This document shows positions 20,697 through 31,739 of a stretch of 64,000 bases of DNA, piece after piece. Positions within the stretch are counted from its first letter, which is position 1. Every line of letters starts with the position of its first letter. Position numbers and translations under genes: made by a program. The stretch spans positions 1,445,995 through 1,509,994 of the forward strand of contig JAJEKV010000025.1 in assembly GCA_021234155.1 (NCBI GenBank). The letters run 5' to 3'. The stretch is from Isoetes taiwanensis (Eukaryota; Streptophyta; Lycopodiopsida; Isoetales; Isoetaceae). A model generated the notes under the pieces. The model was not told the origin of the DNA, did not search any database, and saw only the letters and a program-made list of their open reading frames with translations.

Positions 20697-22179
20697 TACC
20701 TTATACAACGGCCATTTTTGATACAAATGTTCATATTTGAATGTTGGAAATGGATGTATTGTTTGCACTTCAAATTGGTCAAGATGGCTACTTTATAAAA
20801 GCTGTATTTTGAGAATAAGATGATCTACGCTAATTGTTGGGAAATGGCTATTTCACTAAAATCTAGGTGGAGAAATGTGTAATGCGATAAAAGTACCATT
20901 AGTACGTAATTTGCATGAAAAGGTATTGAAATAATATATTTGCTAGTGGCTTTATCAATATGTATGGGAAATGACTTTGATTTGCTTGCTACAATTTGAA
21001 AACAGTTGAATTAAATCTATCTTTCTTATTTTTTTTCTTTCCCTTGTAATTGATGTAAAATGTTTGTGACACTGTGCAAGTGACTGTAAAAAAGCCTTAG
21101 ATTTAAGATGCTTACATAAAAATACTATCTCTCTATCAATCTATACAATGAGAAGAGGTTCACCTGCCAAAAACCCAAACATAAGCAACACCATCAAGCA
21201 CCATATAACTTGTCGTTAAATAGCCAATGGCAACCTTGAATTATATAAGGCTCAATTAAAGTTCAAAAAATAAATGTGAGTGATGATGCAGTTCAAAATG
21301 TTTCGATGTATTAGGCCTACACATTCTTACAGGAAAGCACATGGATAATTTATTGATCTAAGATCTTAATTTACTGCAAATGGCATCATTCATATCGAAT
21401 GGAAACAAATGTAAATCTTTTCTATTATGCAATTTACATGGAAATTATGTAAGTAGATGTCAGAACATGTCATCTATAATTTGCAGATCAATATTCTACA
21501 ACTTATATGTATTGTTAAAGCCACTGCCAGAAAGCTCAAGAGATACCCATTTGCACTGTGCATGGTTCCAAAGTTGCAGAGAAAACTGCTGGTAGAAAAT
21601 GCAATGGATATGCATCCAGGTGGTAACGCCCGAGGTCCTCTATGAGTGGTATCTCCCAAAGCATCTTTCAGCGGCTGTCAGAAGCAGGTGAGTCAGCTGG
21701 ACAGATTGCTGCTGAAGTGTGGGAAGCTGCAGTCGTCCCTCCAGGTCATGCGCAAGCATCTGGGCATAGGTCTCTGCAAGCGCAGTCGGGCCACCTGGGG
21801 TGTTGAGGCAATGGATGCACGAGGGGCCTGCCAATTTACATGCAAGAAAAGGGGCTGGTGATCTGAGTCCACTTCCTCGTCCCAAGTGTTTGTTCCAATG
21901 AAAAATGGGTAACCAGGTGCAGATCCTGTTCCTCTGCCAGCACGTAATCCACCACGCTGGAGTCGCCCCCTTGGTTCTCCAGTCTACAAGTGCAGCGGCT
22001 GGAAGACAGCCATGTGCCAACCCATTACAAATAACCAGTTCAAAGATACTACACAGCAACAGCAACTGCCTGCCATAGCATGAAATATGGCTATCATTTG
22101 ATATCCTTGACCAAGCCACCTCTGGAAGAAAGCAATTCAAATTCGAGCAATTATGGAGTTTGATACATTTTTAGGATGA
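20697..22179. other. no recognisable gene
   Basis: About 1.5 kb. The first part is probably the body of the Helitron-like element, though its right border is not visible. 21640-22140 is somewhat more GC-rich and open in several frames on both strands, but no known domain appears in any of them. Left uncalled. Confidence 0.4.
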
Positions 22180-22662
22180 TGAGTTGCCAGATTACGATGC
22201 AAAATCTAAAACCTTAGTGAACCCGTATAGGGATGAGTCCTCATTTCATATTCTAAAACCTTAGGCGAACTTGTATTCCATATTTCAAAATCATAGGCGC
22301 CTCTAGTCATAAATGACCATATCAAAACAAGAGGCACCCAGAGGTCCCAATATACAATCTGGGCCATAGAATGGACAAATCTGACGCTTGAGATAGTCCA
22401 TGGCGTACCTCGTAGAATGCTGAGTTACCAGATTATGATGCAAAATCTAAAACCTTAGCAAACCCCTATAGGGATGCGTCCCTGTATTTGATATTCTAAA
22501 ACCTTAGGCGAATTTATATTTCATATTTCAAAATCGTAGGTGCCTCATAAATGACCATAATTAAAACAAAAGATACCTAGAGACCCCAACATACAATCTG
22601 GGCTATAAGATGGACAAATCTGACGCCTGTGGTAGTCCAAGGTGTACCTCGTAGGATGTATC
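22180..22662. repeat. tandem duplication, 241 bp unit
   Basis: Two head-to-tail copies starting 'tgagttgccagatta' (22180) and 'tgagttaccagatta' (22421). Both contain 'gatgcaaaatctaaaacctt', 'ttcatatttcaaaatc' and 'acaatctgggc', about 85 percent alike by eye. Noncoding. Confidence 0.85.
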
Positions 22663-22737
22663 TTGTTTAGTGTTTGCATTCCTATGGTCGCCAAAAAGCC
22701 CTTTTCATAACCTTGAAAATGCCTTGTTGTAACTTTA

Positions 22738-23064
22738 TGTCGTCGATTCGCGTAGCGAATCGGCATTCTTGCTCAAGACGAGCATGCATGCATTGCATGC
22801 GTCGCATGCATGCATCGCATGCATGCATCGCATGCGTTTTGGGCCGTTCTTCAGGTTGGGCGTTTGCTACTTATTGCGGAGTTCTTCATCGACGTTTCAT
22901 CGGCGCTTCCTCTTCTCTCAGCAGTACCTTATTCTCTTTGATTTGTTTCCAGGCAGGGGAGGGGCTTCTTCCTGCCTGGTTTGGCCAATTTGGCGTTGCT
23001 TTCCTGCTGTCCTTTTCGGCCTTTAGCCTTCATCCTGTGACCTTCGTCCTCGATCCTAGTTTGT
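22738..23064 (+). repeat. type A hairpin element, partial
   Basis: Starts inside hairpin 1 (the left outer arm is missing), continues with the GCATGC tract (22785-22830), the 'gggcgtttgctacttattg' segment and the 'caggcaggggaggggcttct' module. It stops before hairpin 2, where the next copy begins. Confidence 0.7.
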
Positions 23065-23718
23065 TAAGGAAGTTCTTTGGTATTCGGGCGCTTTGTTGGT
23101 TTCATGCGAGTCGCAATGCAAGAATGTCGTCGATTCGCGTAGCGAATCGGCATTCTTGCTCAAGACGAGCATGCATGCATTGCATGCGTCGCATGCATGC
23201 ATCGCATGCGTTTTAGGCCGTTCTTCAGGTTGGGCGTTTGCTACTTATTGCGGAGTTCTTCATCGACGTTTCATCGGTAGCCTTTTCCTCTTCTCTCGGC
23301 AGTACCTTATTCTCTTTGAACCCACCCTCCCCCTTCTTTGTTTATTATATTTTGTACAAGTTCTGTTTATCATGTTTTTCCACCCACTGGGTGATGCTAT
23401 TCTCTGGTATGTTTCTCGTTTGTTGTGTTGGTGATGTGCAGGTACAGGTTGGCGAGCGCCATCCGTTTTGACTTCTCCATGCGGGGGTTTTTGGGAGCGA
23501 TTCTATGCCTTACGTTTGTCTAAGCCCCTTGCCGAAGGCTTATCACTAGGGTTTTTCCTCGAAAACCCGAAAGGGCGGGGTTTTTTAATCCCGGCGATAA
23601 GCTTTCGGCAGGTACATCAGCCACTCATCTATTAGCATTGTATTTGTTTTTGGGGTCCAAATGATATAATTGGATTTTCCCTTTATTTTTCGTGGGTAGT
23701 TCGCATGTGTGTGGCTCT
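23065..23718 (+). repeat. type A hairpin element with hairpins 1 and 2
   Basis: Hairpin 1 at 23118-23159: outer GCAAGAATG/CATTCTTGC, inner CGATTCGC-gta-GCGAATCG. One small hairpin CACCC-act-GGGTG at about 23381. Hairpin 2 at 23529-23611: outer TTGCCGAAGGCTTATCAC against GATAAGCTTTCGGCA. Hairpin 3 is cut off at about 23716, where a 'ctctcagcagtacc' module from another copy joins. Confidence 0.75.
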
Positions 23719-23863
23719 CTCAGCAGTACCTTATTCTCTTTGATTTGTTTCCCAGGCAGGGGAGGGGCTTCTCCCTGCTTGGTTTGGCCAATTTGGCGTT
23801 TCTTTCTTGTTGTCCTTTTCCGGCTTTTAGCCTTTGTCCTGTGACCTTCGTCCTCGATCCTAG

Positions 23864-24545
23864 TTTGTAAGGAAGTCCTTTGGTATTCGGGCGGTTTGTT
23901 GGTTTCATGCGAGTCCCATTCTAGAATCCCATCGATCCGAGACATCGGATCGCCATTCTAGAATGGGACGAGCATGCATGTTTTGCATGCATGCGCGCGG
24001 GCGATGCCCATTCTGGTTGGAAGTTCGCTATTTTAGGCGCCGATTCTCGCATCAACATCTCATCGGCCCGGCCGGCTCTCTTCTCTCTCGCCAGCACCTT
24101 ATTCTCTTTGAACCCACCCTCCCCCCCTCTTAGTTTTTGTATTTTTATCGCGTGGCACGCGCGTAATCAGCCCCTCCACTCTGGGAGGTTTGTTTTGTCT
24201 TGTTGTTTTGTTGGTGATGTGTAGGTACAGGTTAGCGAGCGGCATCTGTTTCGGCTTTTCCATTCGTGGGTTTTGGGATCGATTTTTATGCCTTGCGTTT
24301 GTCCAAGCCCCTTGTCGAAGGCTTATCACTAGGGTTTTTCCTCGAAAACCCGAAAGGGCGGGGTTTTTTAATCCCGGTGATAAGCTTTCGGCAGGTACAC
24401 TAGCCCAATCTCTATTAGCATTGTATTTTGTTGGGGTCCAAATGATATAATTGGATTTTCCCTTTATTTTTTGGGGGTAGTTCGCATGTGTGCGGCTACC
24501 CACTATCCACCATTGTAGAAAATCTGCTGAGATGAATGAGAAGCA
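23864..24545 (+). repeat. type A hairpin element with altered hairpin 1
   Basis: Hairpin 1 (23914-23968) has outer arms TCCCATTCTAGAAT/ATTCTAGAATGGGA and inner CGATCCGA-gaca-TCGGATCG, quite unlike the neighbouring type A copies although the flanks 'ggtttcatgcgag' and 'cgagcatgcatg' are the same. Hairpin 2 lies at 24312-24395 and hairpin 3 at 24475-24501 (GGGTAG/CTACCC). Ends 'gatgaatgagaagc'. Confidence 0.75.
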
Positions 24546-25120
24546 TAGGCTTGTCATTCATCACAGCAGCAGTATACAATGTGTGGAAACTAGGGAGAGA
24601 GAGAGGGGATAGCCGACCATAGGAACAATATCGGACTACCCCCTAAAAAGAAAATGTGCCAAGGCAAAATAAATTTCCACCTCGAGGGTGTGGCATATTT
24701 TTACATAATGGTTCTCCACCCGTTGGGTGATGCTTTATGCTGTTTATTTCCACCTCGAGGGTGATGCATATTTTTACATAATGGTTCTCCACCCGCTGGG
24801 TGATGCTATCTTTTTCTGTTATGTTCTTTTTTTTTTCCTCTGTTTACCCTAGTGATAAGCCTTCGGCAAGGGGCTTAGACAAACGTAAGGCATAGAATCG
24901 CTTCCAAAAACCCGCGCATGGAGAAGTCAAAACGGATGGCGCTCGCCAACCTGTACCTGCACATCACCAACAACAAACGAGAAACATACCAAAGAATAGC
25001 ATCACCCATACTGGTAATAATTTTTCTTTATAGGGCTCCCTCGGGTTTTTTTACCTAAAACTTCTTTGTCTTAAGGCATGCATTTGTGGTAAGTTAGGGA
25101 AGTAGCGTCATGGGCCAGCA
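24546..25120. repeat. scrambled pieces of type A and type B elements
   Basis: 24546-24665 is the end of a type B copy in inverted orientation (hairpin 3 at 24603-24643). 24666-24840 is a type B small-hairpin array in direct orientation. 24845-25015 is an inverted type A piece around hairpin 2. The last 100 bp is not recognised. Joins are abrupt, without target duplications that I could see. Confidence 0.65.
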
Positions 25121-25254
25121 GCTATCGTGACGAGCATGCAGTCGGAGATGGCGATGGCAGAGCACACCTATGGCAGTTCTTCTTTTCCCTTCCCTTTCTG
25201 ATTGCTTTTCTTCCCTTGTAGGAGGCTGCAGCGCACGGCGATGGCACGCATATG

Positions 25255-26315
25255 GTTTGCTGGCGTTTTGTTGGTTTCATGCGAGTCGCAGTGCAAGAAT
25301 GTCGTCGATTCGCGTAGCGAATCGGCATTCTTGCTCAAGACGAGCATGCGTCGCATGCATGCATCGCATGCGTTTTGGGCCGTTCATCAGGTTGGGCGTT
25401 TGCTACTTATTGCAGAGTTCTTCATCGACGTTTCATCGGCGCTTCCTCTTCTCTCAGCAGTACCTTATTCTCTTTGATTTGTTTCCAGGCAGGGGAGGGG
25501 CTTCTTTCTGCCTGGTTTGGCCAATTTGGCGTTGCTTTCCTGCTGTCCTTTCCGGCCTTTAGCCTTCATCCTGTGACCTTCGTCCTCGATCCTAGTTTGT
25601 TGAGGAAGTCCTTTGGTATTCGAAGCGTTTTGTTGGTTTCATGCGATCGCGGTGCAAAGAATGTCGTCGATTCGGCGTAGCGAAATGATTCTTGCTCAAG
25701 ACGAGCATGCATGCATTGCATCGTCGCATGCATGCATCGCGACGCGTTTTGGGCGTTCATCGGGTTGGGCGTTTGCTACTTATTGCGAGTTCTTCATCGA
25801 CGTTTCATCGGCGCTTCCTCTTCTCGAAGCATCTTTATTCTCTTTGAACCCACCCTCCCCTTCTTTGTTTATTATATTTTGTACAAGTTCACGTTTTATC
25901 ATGTTTTTCCACCCGGTGGGTGATGTTTTCCACCCAATCGGTGATGCTATTCTTTGGTATGTTTCTCGTTTGTTGTTGGTGATGTGCGGTGTGCGGTTGG
26001 CGGCGCCATCCGTTTGACTTCTCCATGCACGGGTTTTTGGGAGCGATTCTATGCCTTTACGTTTGTCTAAGCCCCTTGCAAGGCTTATCACTAGGGTTTT
26101 TCCTCGAAAACCCGAAAGGGCGGGGTTTTTTAATCCCGGTGATAAGCTTTCGGCAGGTACATCAGCCACTCATCTATTAGCATTGTATTTGTTTTGGGGT
26201 CCAAATGATATAATTGGATTTTCTCTTTATTTTTCGTGGGTAGTTCGCATGTGTGCGGCTATCCACTGTCCACCATTGTAGAAAATCTGCTGAGATGAAT
26301 GAGAAGCCTATCTAT
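25255..26315 (+). repeat. two type A hairpin elements in tandem
   Basis: The first copy has hairpin 1 at 25293-25334 (same stems as at 23118) and stops after the 'caggcagggg' module. The second begins near 25590 with a decayed hairpin 1 (25653-25695). It continues through small hairpins CACCC-ggt-GGGTG and CACC-caatc-GGTG (25911-25950), hairpin 2 (26076-26155) and hairpin 3 (26236-26266, GTGGGTAG against CTATCCAC), ending at 'gaagcctatctatt'. Confidence 0.75.
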
Positions 26316-26410
26316 TATTTTGCCTTGGCACATTTCTTTTTTAGGGGGTAGTCCGATATTCTTCCTATGGTCGGCTATCCCCTCTTTCTCTCCCTAGTTT
26401 TCCACACATT

Positions 26411-27300
26411 GTATATTATAGATAGGCTTCTCATTCATCTCAGCAGATTTTCTACAATGGTGGATAGTGGATAGCCGCACACATGCGAACTGCCCACGAA
26501 AAATAAAGGGAAAATCCAATTATATCATTTGGACCCCAAAACAAATACAATGCTAATAGATGAGTGGCTGATGTACCTGCCGAAAGCTTATCACCGGGAT
26601 TAAAAAACCCCGCCCTTTCGGGTTTTCGAGGAAAAACCCTAGTGATAAGCCTTCGGCAAGGGGCTTAGACAAACGTAAGGCATAGAATCGTTTCCAAAAA
26701 CCCGCGCATGGAGAAGTCAAAACAAATGGCGCTCGCCAACCTGTACCTGCACATCACCAACAACAAACGAGAAACATACCAAAGAATAGCATCACCCAGT
26801 GGGTGGGAAAAAAAACATCACTCACCGGGTGGAAAAACATGATAAACAGAACTTGTACAAAATATAATAAACAAAGAAGGGGGGGGGTGGGTTCAAAGAG
26901 AATAAGGTACCGGGCTGAGAGAAGAGGAAGCGCCGATGAAACGCCGATGAAGAACTTTGCAATAAGTAGCAAACGCCCAACCCGATGAACGCCCCAAACG
27001 CATAAGCGATGCATGCATGCGATGCATGCAATGCATGCATGTTCGCCTTGAGCAAGAATGCCATTCGCTACGCCGAATCGACGATATTCTTGCACCGCGA
27101 CTTCGCATGAAACCAACAAAACGCCCAATACCAAAGGACTTCCTCAACAAACTAGGATCGAGGGACTTAAGGTCACAGGATGAAGGCTAAAGGCCGGAAA
27201 GGACAGCAGAAAGCAACGCCAAATTGGCCAAACCAGTGTGAAGAAGCCCCTCCCCGCCTCGAAAACAAATCAAAGAGAATAAGGTATCACGAGAGAAGAG
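26411..27300 (-). repeat. inverted type A hairpin element
   Basis: Mirror image of the preceding copy: hairpin 3 at 26467-26497, hairpin 2 at 26577-26660, small hairpins at about 26797-26835, hairpin 1 at 27052-27093 and the 'caggatgaaggctaaaggcc' module after it. Between 26316 and 26410 lies the end of a type B copy (hairpin 3 at 26343-26383). Confidence 0.75.
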
Positions 27301-28190
27301 GAAGCCTACTTTCTACGCCTTCTCACGCAGCAATTCTTCTTCTCTCTCGGGCTTCCCTCCCTTCCCACCCCCTGGCGACGGTGGCGCATGAGTCTTTTTC
27401 ATTTGTATTTTTTTTGTTGTTCATACCTCTTTGTTGTTCTCCACCGTGGAGTGTTGCTATTCTTATGTTTACGTTCCATCGCCCCTCCCATCAGAAAGTT
27501 GTTCTCCACTGCCGGTGATCTTTGTTTTATTTCCACCTCGAGAGTGATGCATATTTTTTACATAATGGTTCTCCACCCACCGGGTGATGCTTTATCTTTG
27601 TTTATTTCCACCTCGAGGGTGATGCATATTTTTTAATGGTTCTCCACCCATTTGGGTGATGCTATCTTTTCTGTTATGTTCTTTTTTTTCCTCCGTTTTC
27701 ATTTTCGGACTTTCTTGGTGCAGCTTGTGCTATTTGTTTTCTCTGACCATTTACGAGTGTTCTTTTTGGGAGTTTTGTTGGTATTGCTTGCAGGATTCCG
27801 CCGTTTTTCGCCATCTGTTGGGGTCCTGTTCTATTTCTGTTCGCCATCACCCCTCTCCTTCGGTTCTCCATGGACACATTCGGGGGTCGCTTTCGCCGTT
27901 TGCTGGGGTCGTGCTCTATTTTGCGTTCGCCATCAACTCGTTTCTCTCTGTTCTCCAGGCAACACATTCAAGGTTGTTGGCGACCATTTCTCATTAGGGT
28001 TTTCCTCGAAAACCCGAAAGGGCGGGGTTTTTTATCCCGATGAGAAGTTGTCGCCATTACCCTTTTATTTTGCCTTGGCACATTTTCTTTTTAGGGGGTA
28101 GTCCGATATTGTTCCTATGGTCGGCTATCCCCTCTCTCTCTCCCTAGTTTCCACACATTGTATACTGCTGCTGTGATGAATGACAAGCCT
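27301..28190 (+). repeat. type B hairpin element, nearly complete
   Basis: Order: 'cagcaattcttcttctc', 'cgacggtggcgcatgag', six small hairpins (27439-27658), 'ttcggactttcttggtgcag', hairpin 2 (27979-28055) with outer arms GGCGACcaTTTCTCAT and ATGAGAAgttGTCGCC around the aacccgaaagggcgggg core, 'ttttgccttggcac', hairpin 3 (28093-28133; GGGGGTAG/CTATCCCC) and 'tgatgaatgacaagcc'. Hairpin 1 is missing on the left. Confidence 0.75.
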
Positions 28191-30059
28191 TTTGGCACTT
28201 CCTTATACTCATTCTGATTCTTCTTTTTGCCATGGTTTTTGCACTTTGTCATGTTTTTGCATTTGCGAGCTCTTTTGCACTATATTTCTCCTTTGAAGCC
28301 TATTCACCTCGTCGGTTTCGTCTTCCTGTCGTATTTTCCTATTGTATATCCGTTATGGGGAGCTTCGTCCGTTGTTTTTCTCTGCTCGCTCGATCATTTT
28401 TTCGTATTCTGTTTTCTGTTGGCATATAATCTGATGCGGTTTTGGGGGCTTCGAGCATTGTTCAGGTTGTTATTAAGGCGATCGTGTTTTACACTTTCTC
28501 TGGCCGTTGGGCTCTTGTCTGTGGTTGTTTTCTCGTGGATTGGTTCATTGGCTTGCATTCCTCTTTTCTCGTATTTATGCTTGGGCTTTGCTATTTAGCT
28601 ATTTTTGCACGCCAATTTTTGTTTATCATGTTTTTTCTTCCACCCGCTGGGTGATGCTTTTTTCCAACCCCTGGGTGATGCTATCCTCTCTTTTTTCATG
28701 AATTGTTGATTTTTTATCATTTCTAATCGCTCACGTCATTTTGAGTGCTTGTCATTTTGCAGCTTGCCGCTTCACCATTATGCACGTTTTTGTTCTTTTT
28801 AACCGCTCATGGGGGCCTTTGTTCCCGTTCTTCTCGCGCTCGGTCGTTGGTGCTCCTCTTCGTCTCACCCTCGCTACGTGCTTCGTGCCCGACTCGACAC
28901 CTGGCGGTCGCGGCGGCTGGGCTTCTAGTTTATGCAGTTGCGTATAGTATGTCTACATTCTCTTTATCAATCTCGTCCCTCGTTTGCCGCAATATGTTTT
29001 CTTATTGGGGCCTTTTTTCATGGATTTATGCATAGGGTATTTGTCTTCTGACAGCTCCACACATTTCTCCTATGCTACCTTGCACCAGACCTTAGCATTT
29101 TCATTCTCCTCATCTTGTTCCCCCTTTTTACATCCTTATGAACCTTCTTCGCTTTAGATTTCTTGTTGACAACATATGTCGGGTTGCACTTTGTCTTCTT
29201 TATGTCTATGCATTTTTACATTACTATACGTAAGATTTTTCCTCCTTGCCTTTTTATCTCAGTTACTTGTTATTAGTTCTTGGCCACAGGTTCGGAAGGA
29301 CTCATAGCCACATTCACGGACTTCAGTCCGTAGCCACATTCACGAACTTTGGTCCGTAATCTGTATTCAAATAAGACAACTATCCACGGACATCAGTCCG
29401 TGATTTGCATCCTATCATATATGCATTGTACGTATTAACGTGGTTTGTTTTTGTCATCGCCTTGTTGCCGTTCTCGTTGGCATGCCGGGGCGCTTCCTTC
29501 GATTCGTCATCGTAGCGGTGTCCCTTCCTTTTCGTTGTTTTTGTTCTCTAAAGTGCTTCCTTTTTCAGTCATTCTTGGCTGCTTTGCGTCAGTAGGGGCA
29601 CTTCCTTAGATTAAGTCATCGGTGGCGTGCTTTTCTTTTCATTGTTTTTTCTCTAATATCCTTTTCTTTTTCAGGTCATTGAGCTGATATCGTCCGTAGC
29701 CGGTGCTTCCGGCTCTTCTTCTTCAGCTTCGTTTTCTCCCCACGGCTTTCATGCTTTCGGCTTTTAAATCAATGTGTAGTTTTCTTCTCACTTGAACCAG
29801 ACTCTTCGGATCCTGGTTTCCTTTCTTCCCTTGCCCGCTTGCCTTCATTCGCATGCCCTGCCACTATCCTTCAACGCCTTTCATCTCCTCGCTACTCCGT
29901 CCGGTGGCCCTCTTTTTCGTTCCTCTCTTTTTTCTCTGCGTCTGTCCCATTTGCTTTCGGGTGGTGGCGGAGTGTCTTCTTGCTATCGGCTTAAAAATTG
30001 GAGGTTTTCGCGACTAGGCTTATAGTTGAGGAAGTCCTTTGGTAGTCGGCCGGTTTTGT
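28191..30059 (+). repeat. pyrimidine-rich arm of a type B element
   Basis: Long pyrimidine-rich stretch without recognisable protein. Parts recur inverted at 31740-32430: the segment 'gatatcgtccgtagccgg' to 'tcttcttcagcttcg' (29690-29740) matches the complement of 32050-32105. Contains short hairpins built on ACGGAC/GTCCGT (29316-29402) and CACCC/GGGTG (28634-28680). Apparent long frames are Phe/Leu/Ser-rich and not conserved between copies. Confidence 0.6.
29316..29402 (+). repeat. three ACGGAC/GTCCGT hairpins
   Basis: ACGGAC-ttca-GTCCGT (29316-29331), a decayed ACGAAC-tttg-GTCCGT (29342-29357) and CACGGAC-atca-GTCCGTG (29385-29402). Two related hairpins lie inverted at about 32353-32393. 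Between the first two the linker 'agccacattc' is repeated. Confidence 0.8.
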
Positions 30060-30744
30060 GTCTCTCGCGAGTCCCTTCCCAGAATCCCATCGATCCGAGC
30101 CATCGGATCGCCATTCTGGGAAGGGACGAGTGCCTATATTAGGCCATTTCTATTTTGGCTCGGTTATCGGCGTCTTCTCACAGCAGCTCTTCTTATCCTC
30201 TCGTAGCTTCCCTCCTTCCCCGCCTGCTCACGGTGGCGATGCGCGTTTTTCATTTGTATTTTTTGTTGTTCATGCCTCTTTGTTGTTCTCCACCGTGGAG
30301 TGTTGCTATTCTTATATTTACGCTCCATCGCCCTCCCCGCTTTGTTGTTCTCCACCGGGTGATATCATTATTTCCACCTCGAGGGTGTGGCATATTTTTA
30401 CATAATGGTTCTCCACCCGCTGGGTGATGCTTTATGCTGTTTATTTCCACCTCGAGGGTGATGCATATTTTTAATAATGGTTCTCCACCCGCTGGGTGAT
30501 GCTATCTTTTTCTGTTATGTTCTTTTTTTTTTCCTCTGTTTTCATTTTCGGACCTTCTTGGTGCAGCTTGTGCTGTTTATTTTCTCTGACCATTTACGGG
30601 TGTTCTTTTTGGGAGTTTTGTTGGTATTGCTTGCAGGATTCCGCTGTTTTCTGCCGTCTGCTGGGGTCTTGCTCTATTTCTGTTCGCCATCACCCCTCTC
30701 CTTTGGTTCTCCATGGGGGAGGCTTTTGCCGTTTGCTGACAGCA
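30060..30744 (+). repeat. type B hairpin element with hairpin 1
   Basis: Hairpin 1 at 30071-30127: outer GTCCCTTCCCAGAAT/ATTCTGGGAAGGGAC, inner CGATCCGA-gcca-TCGGATCG. Small hairpins follow at about 30289-30503. The copy breaks off in 'ggcttttgccgtttgctga', where an inverted copy begins. Confidence 0.75.
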
Positions 30745-31739
30745 GCAGTATACAATGTGTGGAAACTAGGGAGAGAGAGAGGGGATAGCCGACCATAGGA
30801 ACAATATCGGACTACCCCCTAAAAAGAAAATGTGCCAAGGCAAAATAAAAGGGTAATGGCGACAACTTCTCATCGGGATAAAAACCCGCCCTTTTCGGTT
30901 TTCGAGGAAAACCCTAATGAGAAATGGTCGCCAACAACCTTGAATGTGTTGCCCGGAGAACGTAGAGAAACGAGTTGATGGCTTAACGCAAAATAGAGCA
31001 CGACCCAAAGAACGGCGCGAAGCGACTAATTCCAATGTGTCGTTGGAGAACCGGCGGAGAGGGGTGATGGCTAACGTAAATAGAACAGACCCCAACAGAC
31101 GGCTTAAAAACGGCGGAATCCTCGCAAGCAATACCAACAAAACTCCCAAAAAGAACACCCGTGAAATGGTCGAGAAAAACAAATAGCACAAGCTGCACCA
31201 AGAAAGTTCGAAAATGAAAACAGAGGAAAAAAGAACATAACAGAAAAAGATAGCATCACCCAGTGGGTGGAGAACCATTAAAAATATGCATCACCCTCGA
31301 GGTGGAAATAAACAAAAGATAAAGCATCACCCAAATGGGTGGAGAATCATTATGTAAAAATATGCATCACTCTCGAGGTGGAAATAAACAAAGATCACCG
31401 GCAGTGGAGAACAACACAGTAGGAGGGCGATGGAACAGAAACATAAGAATAGCAACACTCACAGGGGGAGAACAACAAAGAGGTATGAACAACAAAAAAT
31501 ACAAATGAAAAAGACATGCGCCACCGTCAGCAGGGCGGGAAGGGAGGGAAGCCACGAGAGGAGAAGAAGAGCTGCTGTGAGAAGACGCCGATAACCGAGC
31601 CAAAACGGAAAAGGCCTAATATAGGCGCTCGTCCCTTCCCAGAATGGCGATCCGATGGCTCGGATCGATGGGATTCTGGGAAGGGACTCGCGAGAGACAC
31701 AAAACCGGCCGACTACCAAAGGACTTCCTCAACTATAAG
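30745..31739 (-). repeat. inverted type B hairpin element
   Basis: Complete in the reverse direction: end motif and hairpin 3 (30779-30820), hairpin 2 (30858-30932), 'caagctgcacc', small hairpins (31258-31480), 'gagctgctgtgagaaga' and hairpin 1 (31631-31687, same stems as 30071). It is the mirror partner of 30060-30744, so the centre of symmetry lies close to 30745. Confidence 0.75.

Noticed and set aside
21640-22140. 166-codon minus-strand frame
   Set aside because: Several other frames are open too, the composition is odd (Cys/Trp-rich), and no domain was recognised.
22785-22830. GCATGC-rich tract as a possible CRISPR or satellite array
   Set aside because: Short overlapping GCATGCAT words without spacer structure, present once per type A element.
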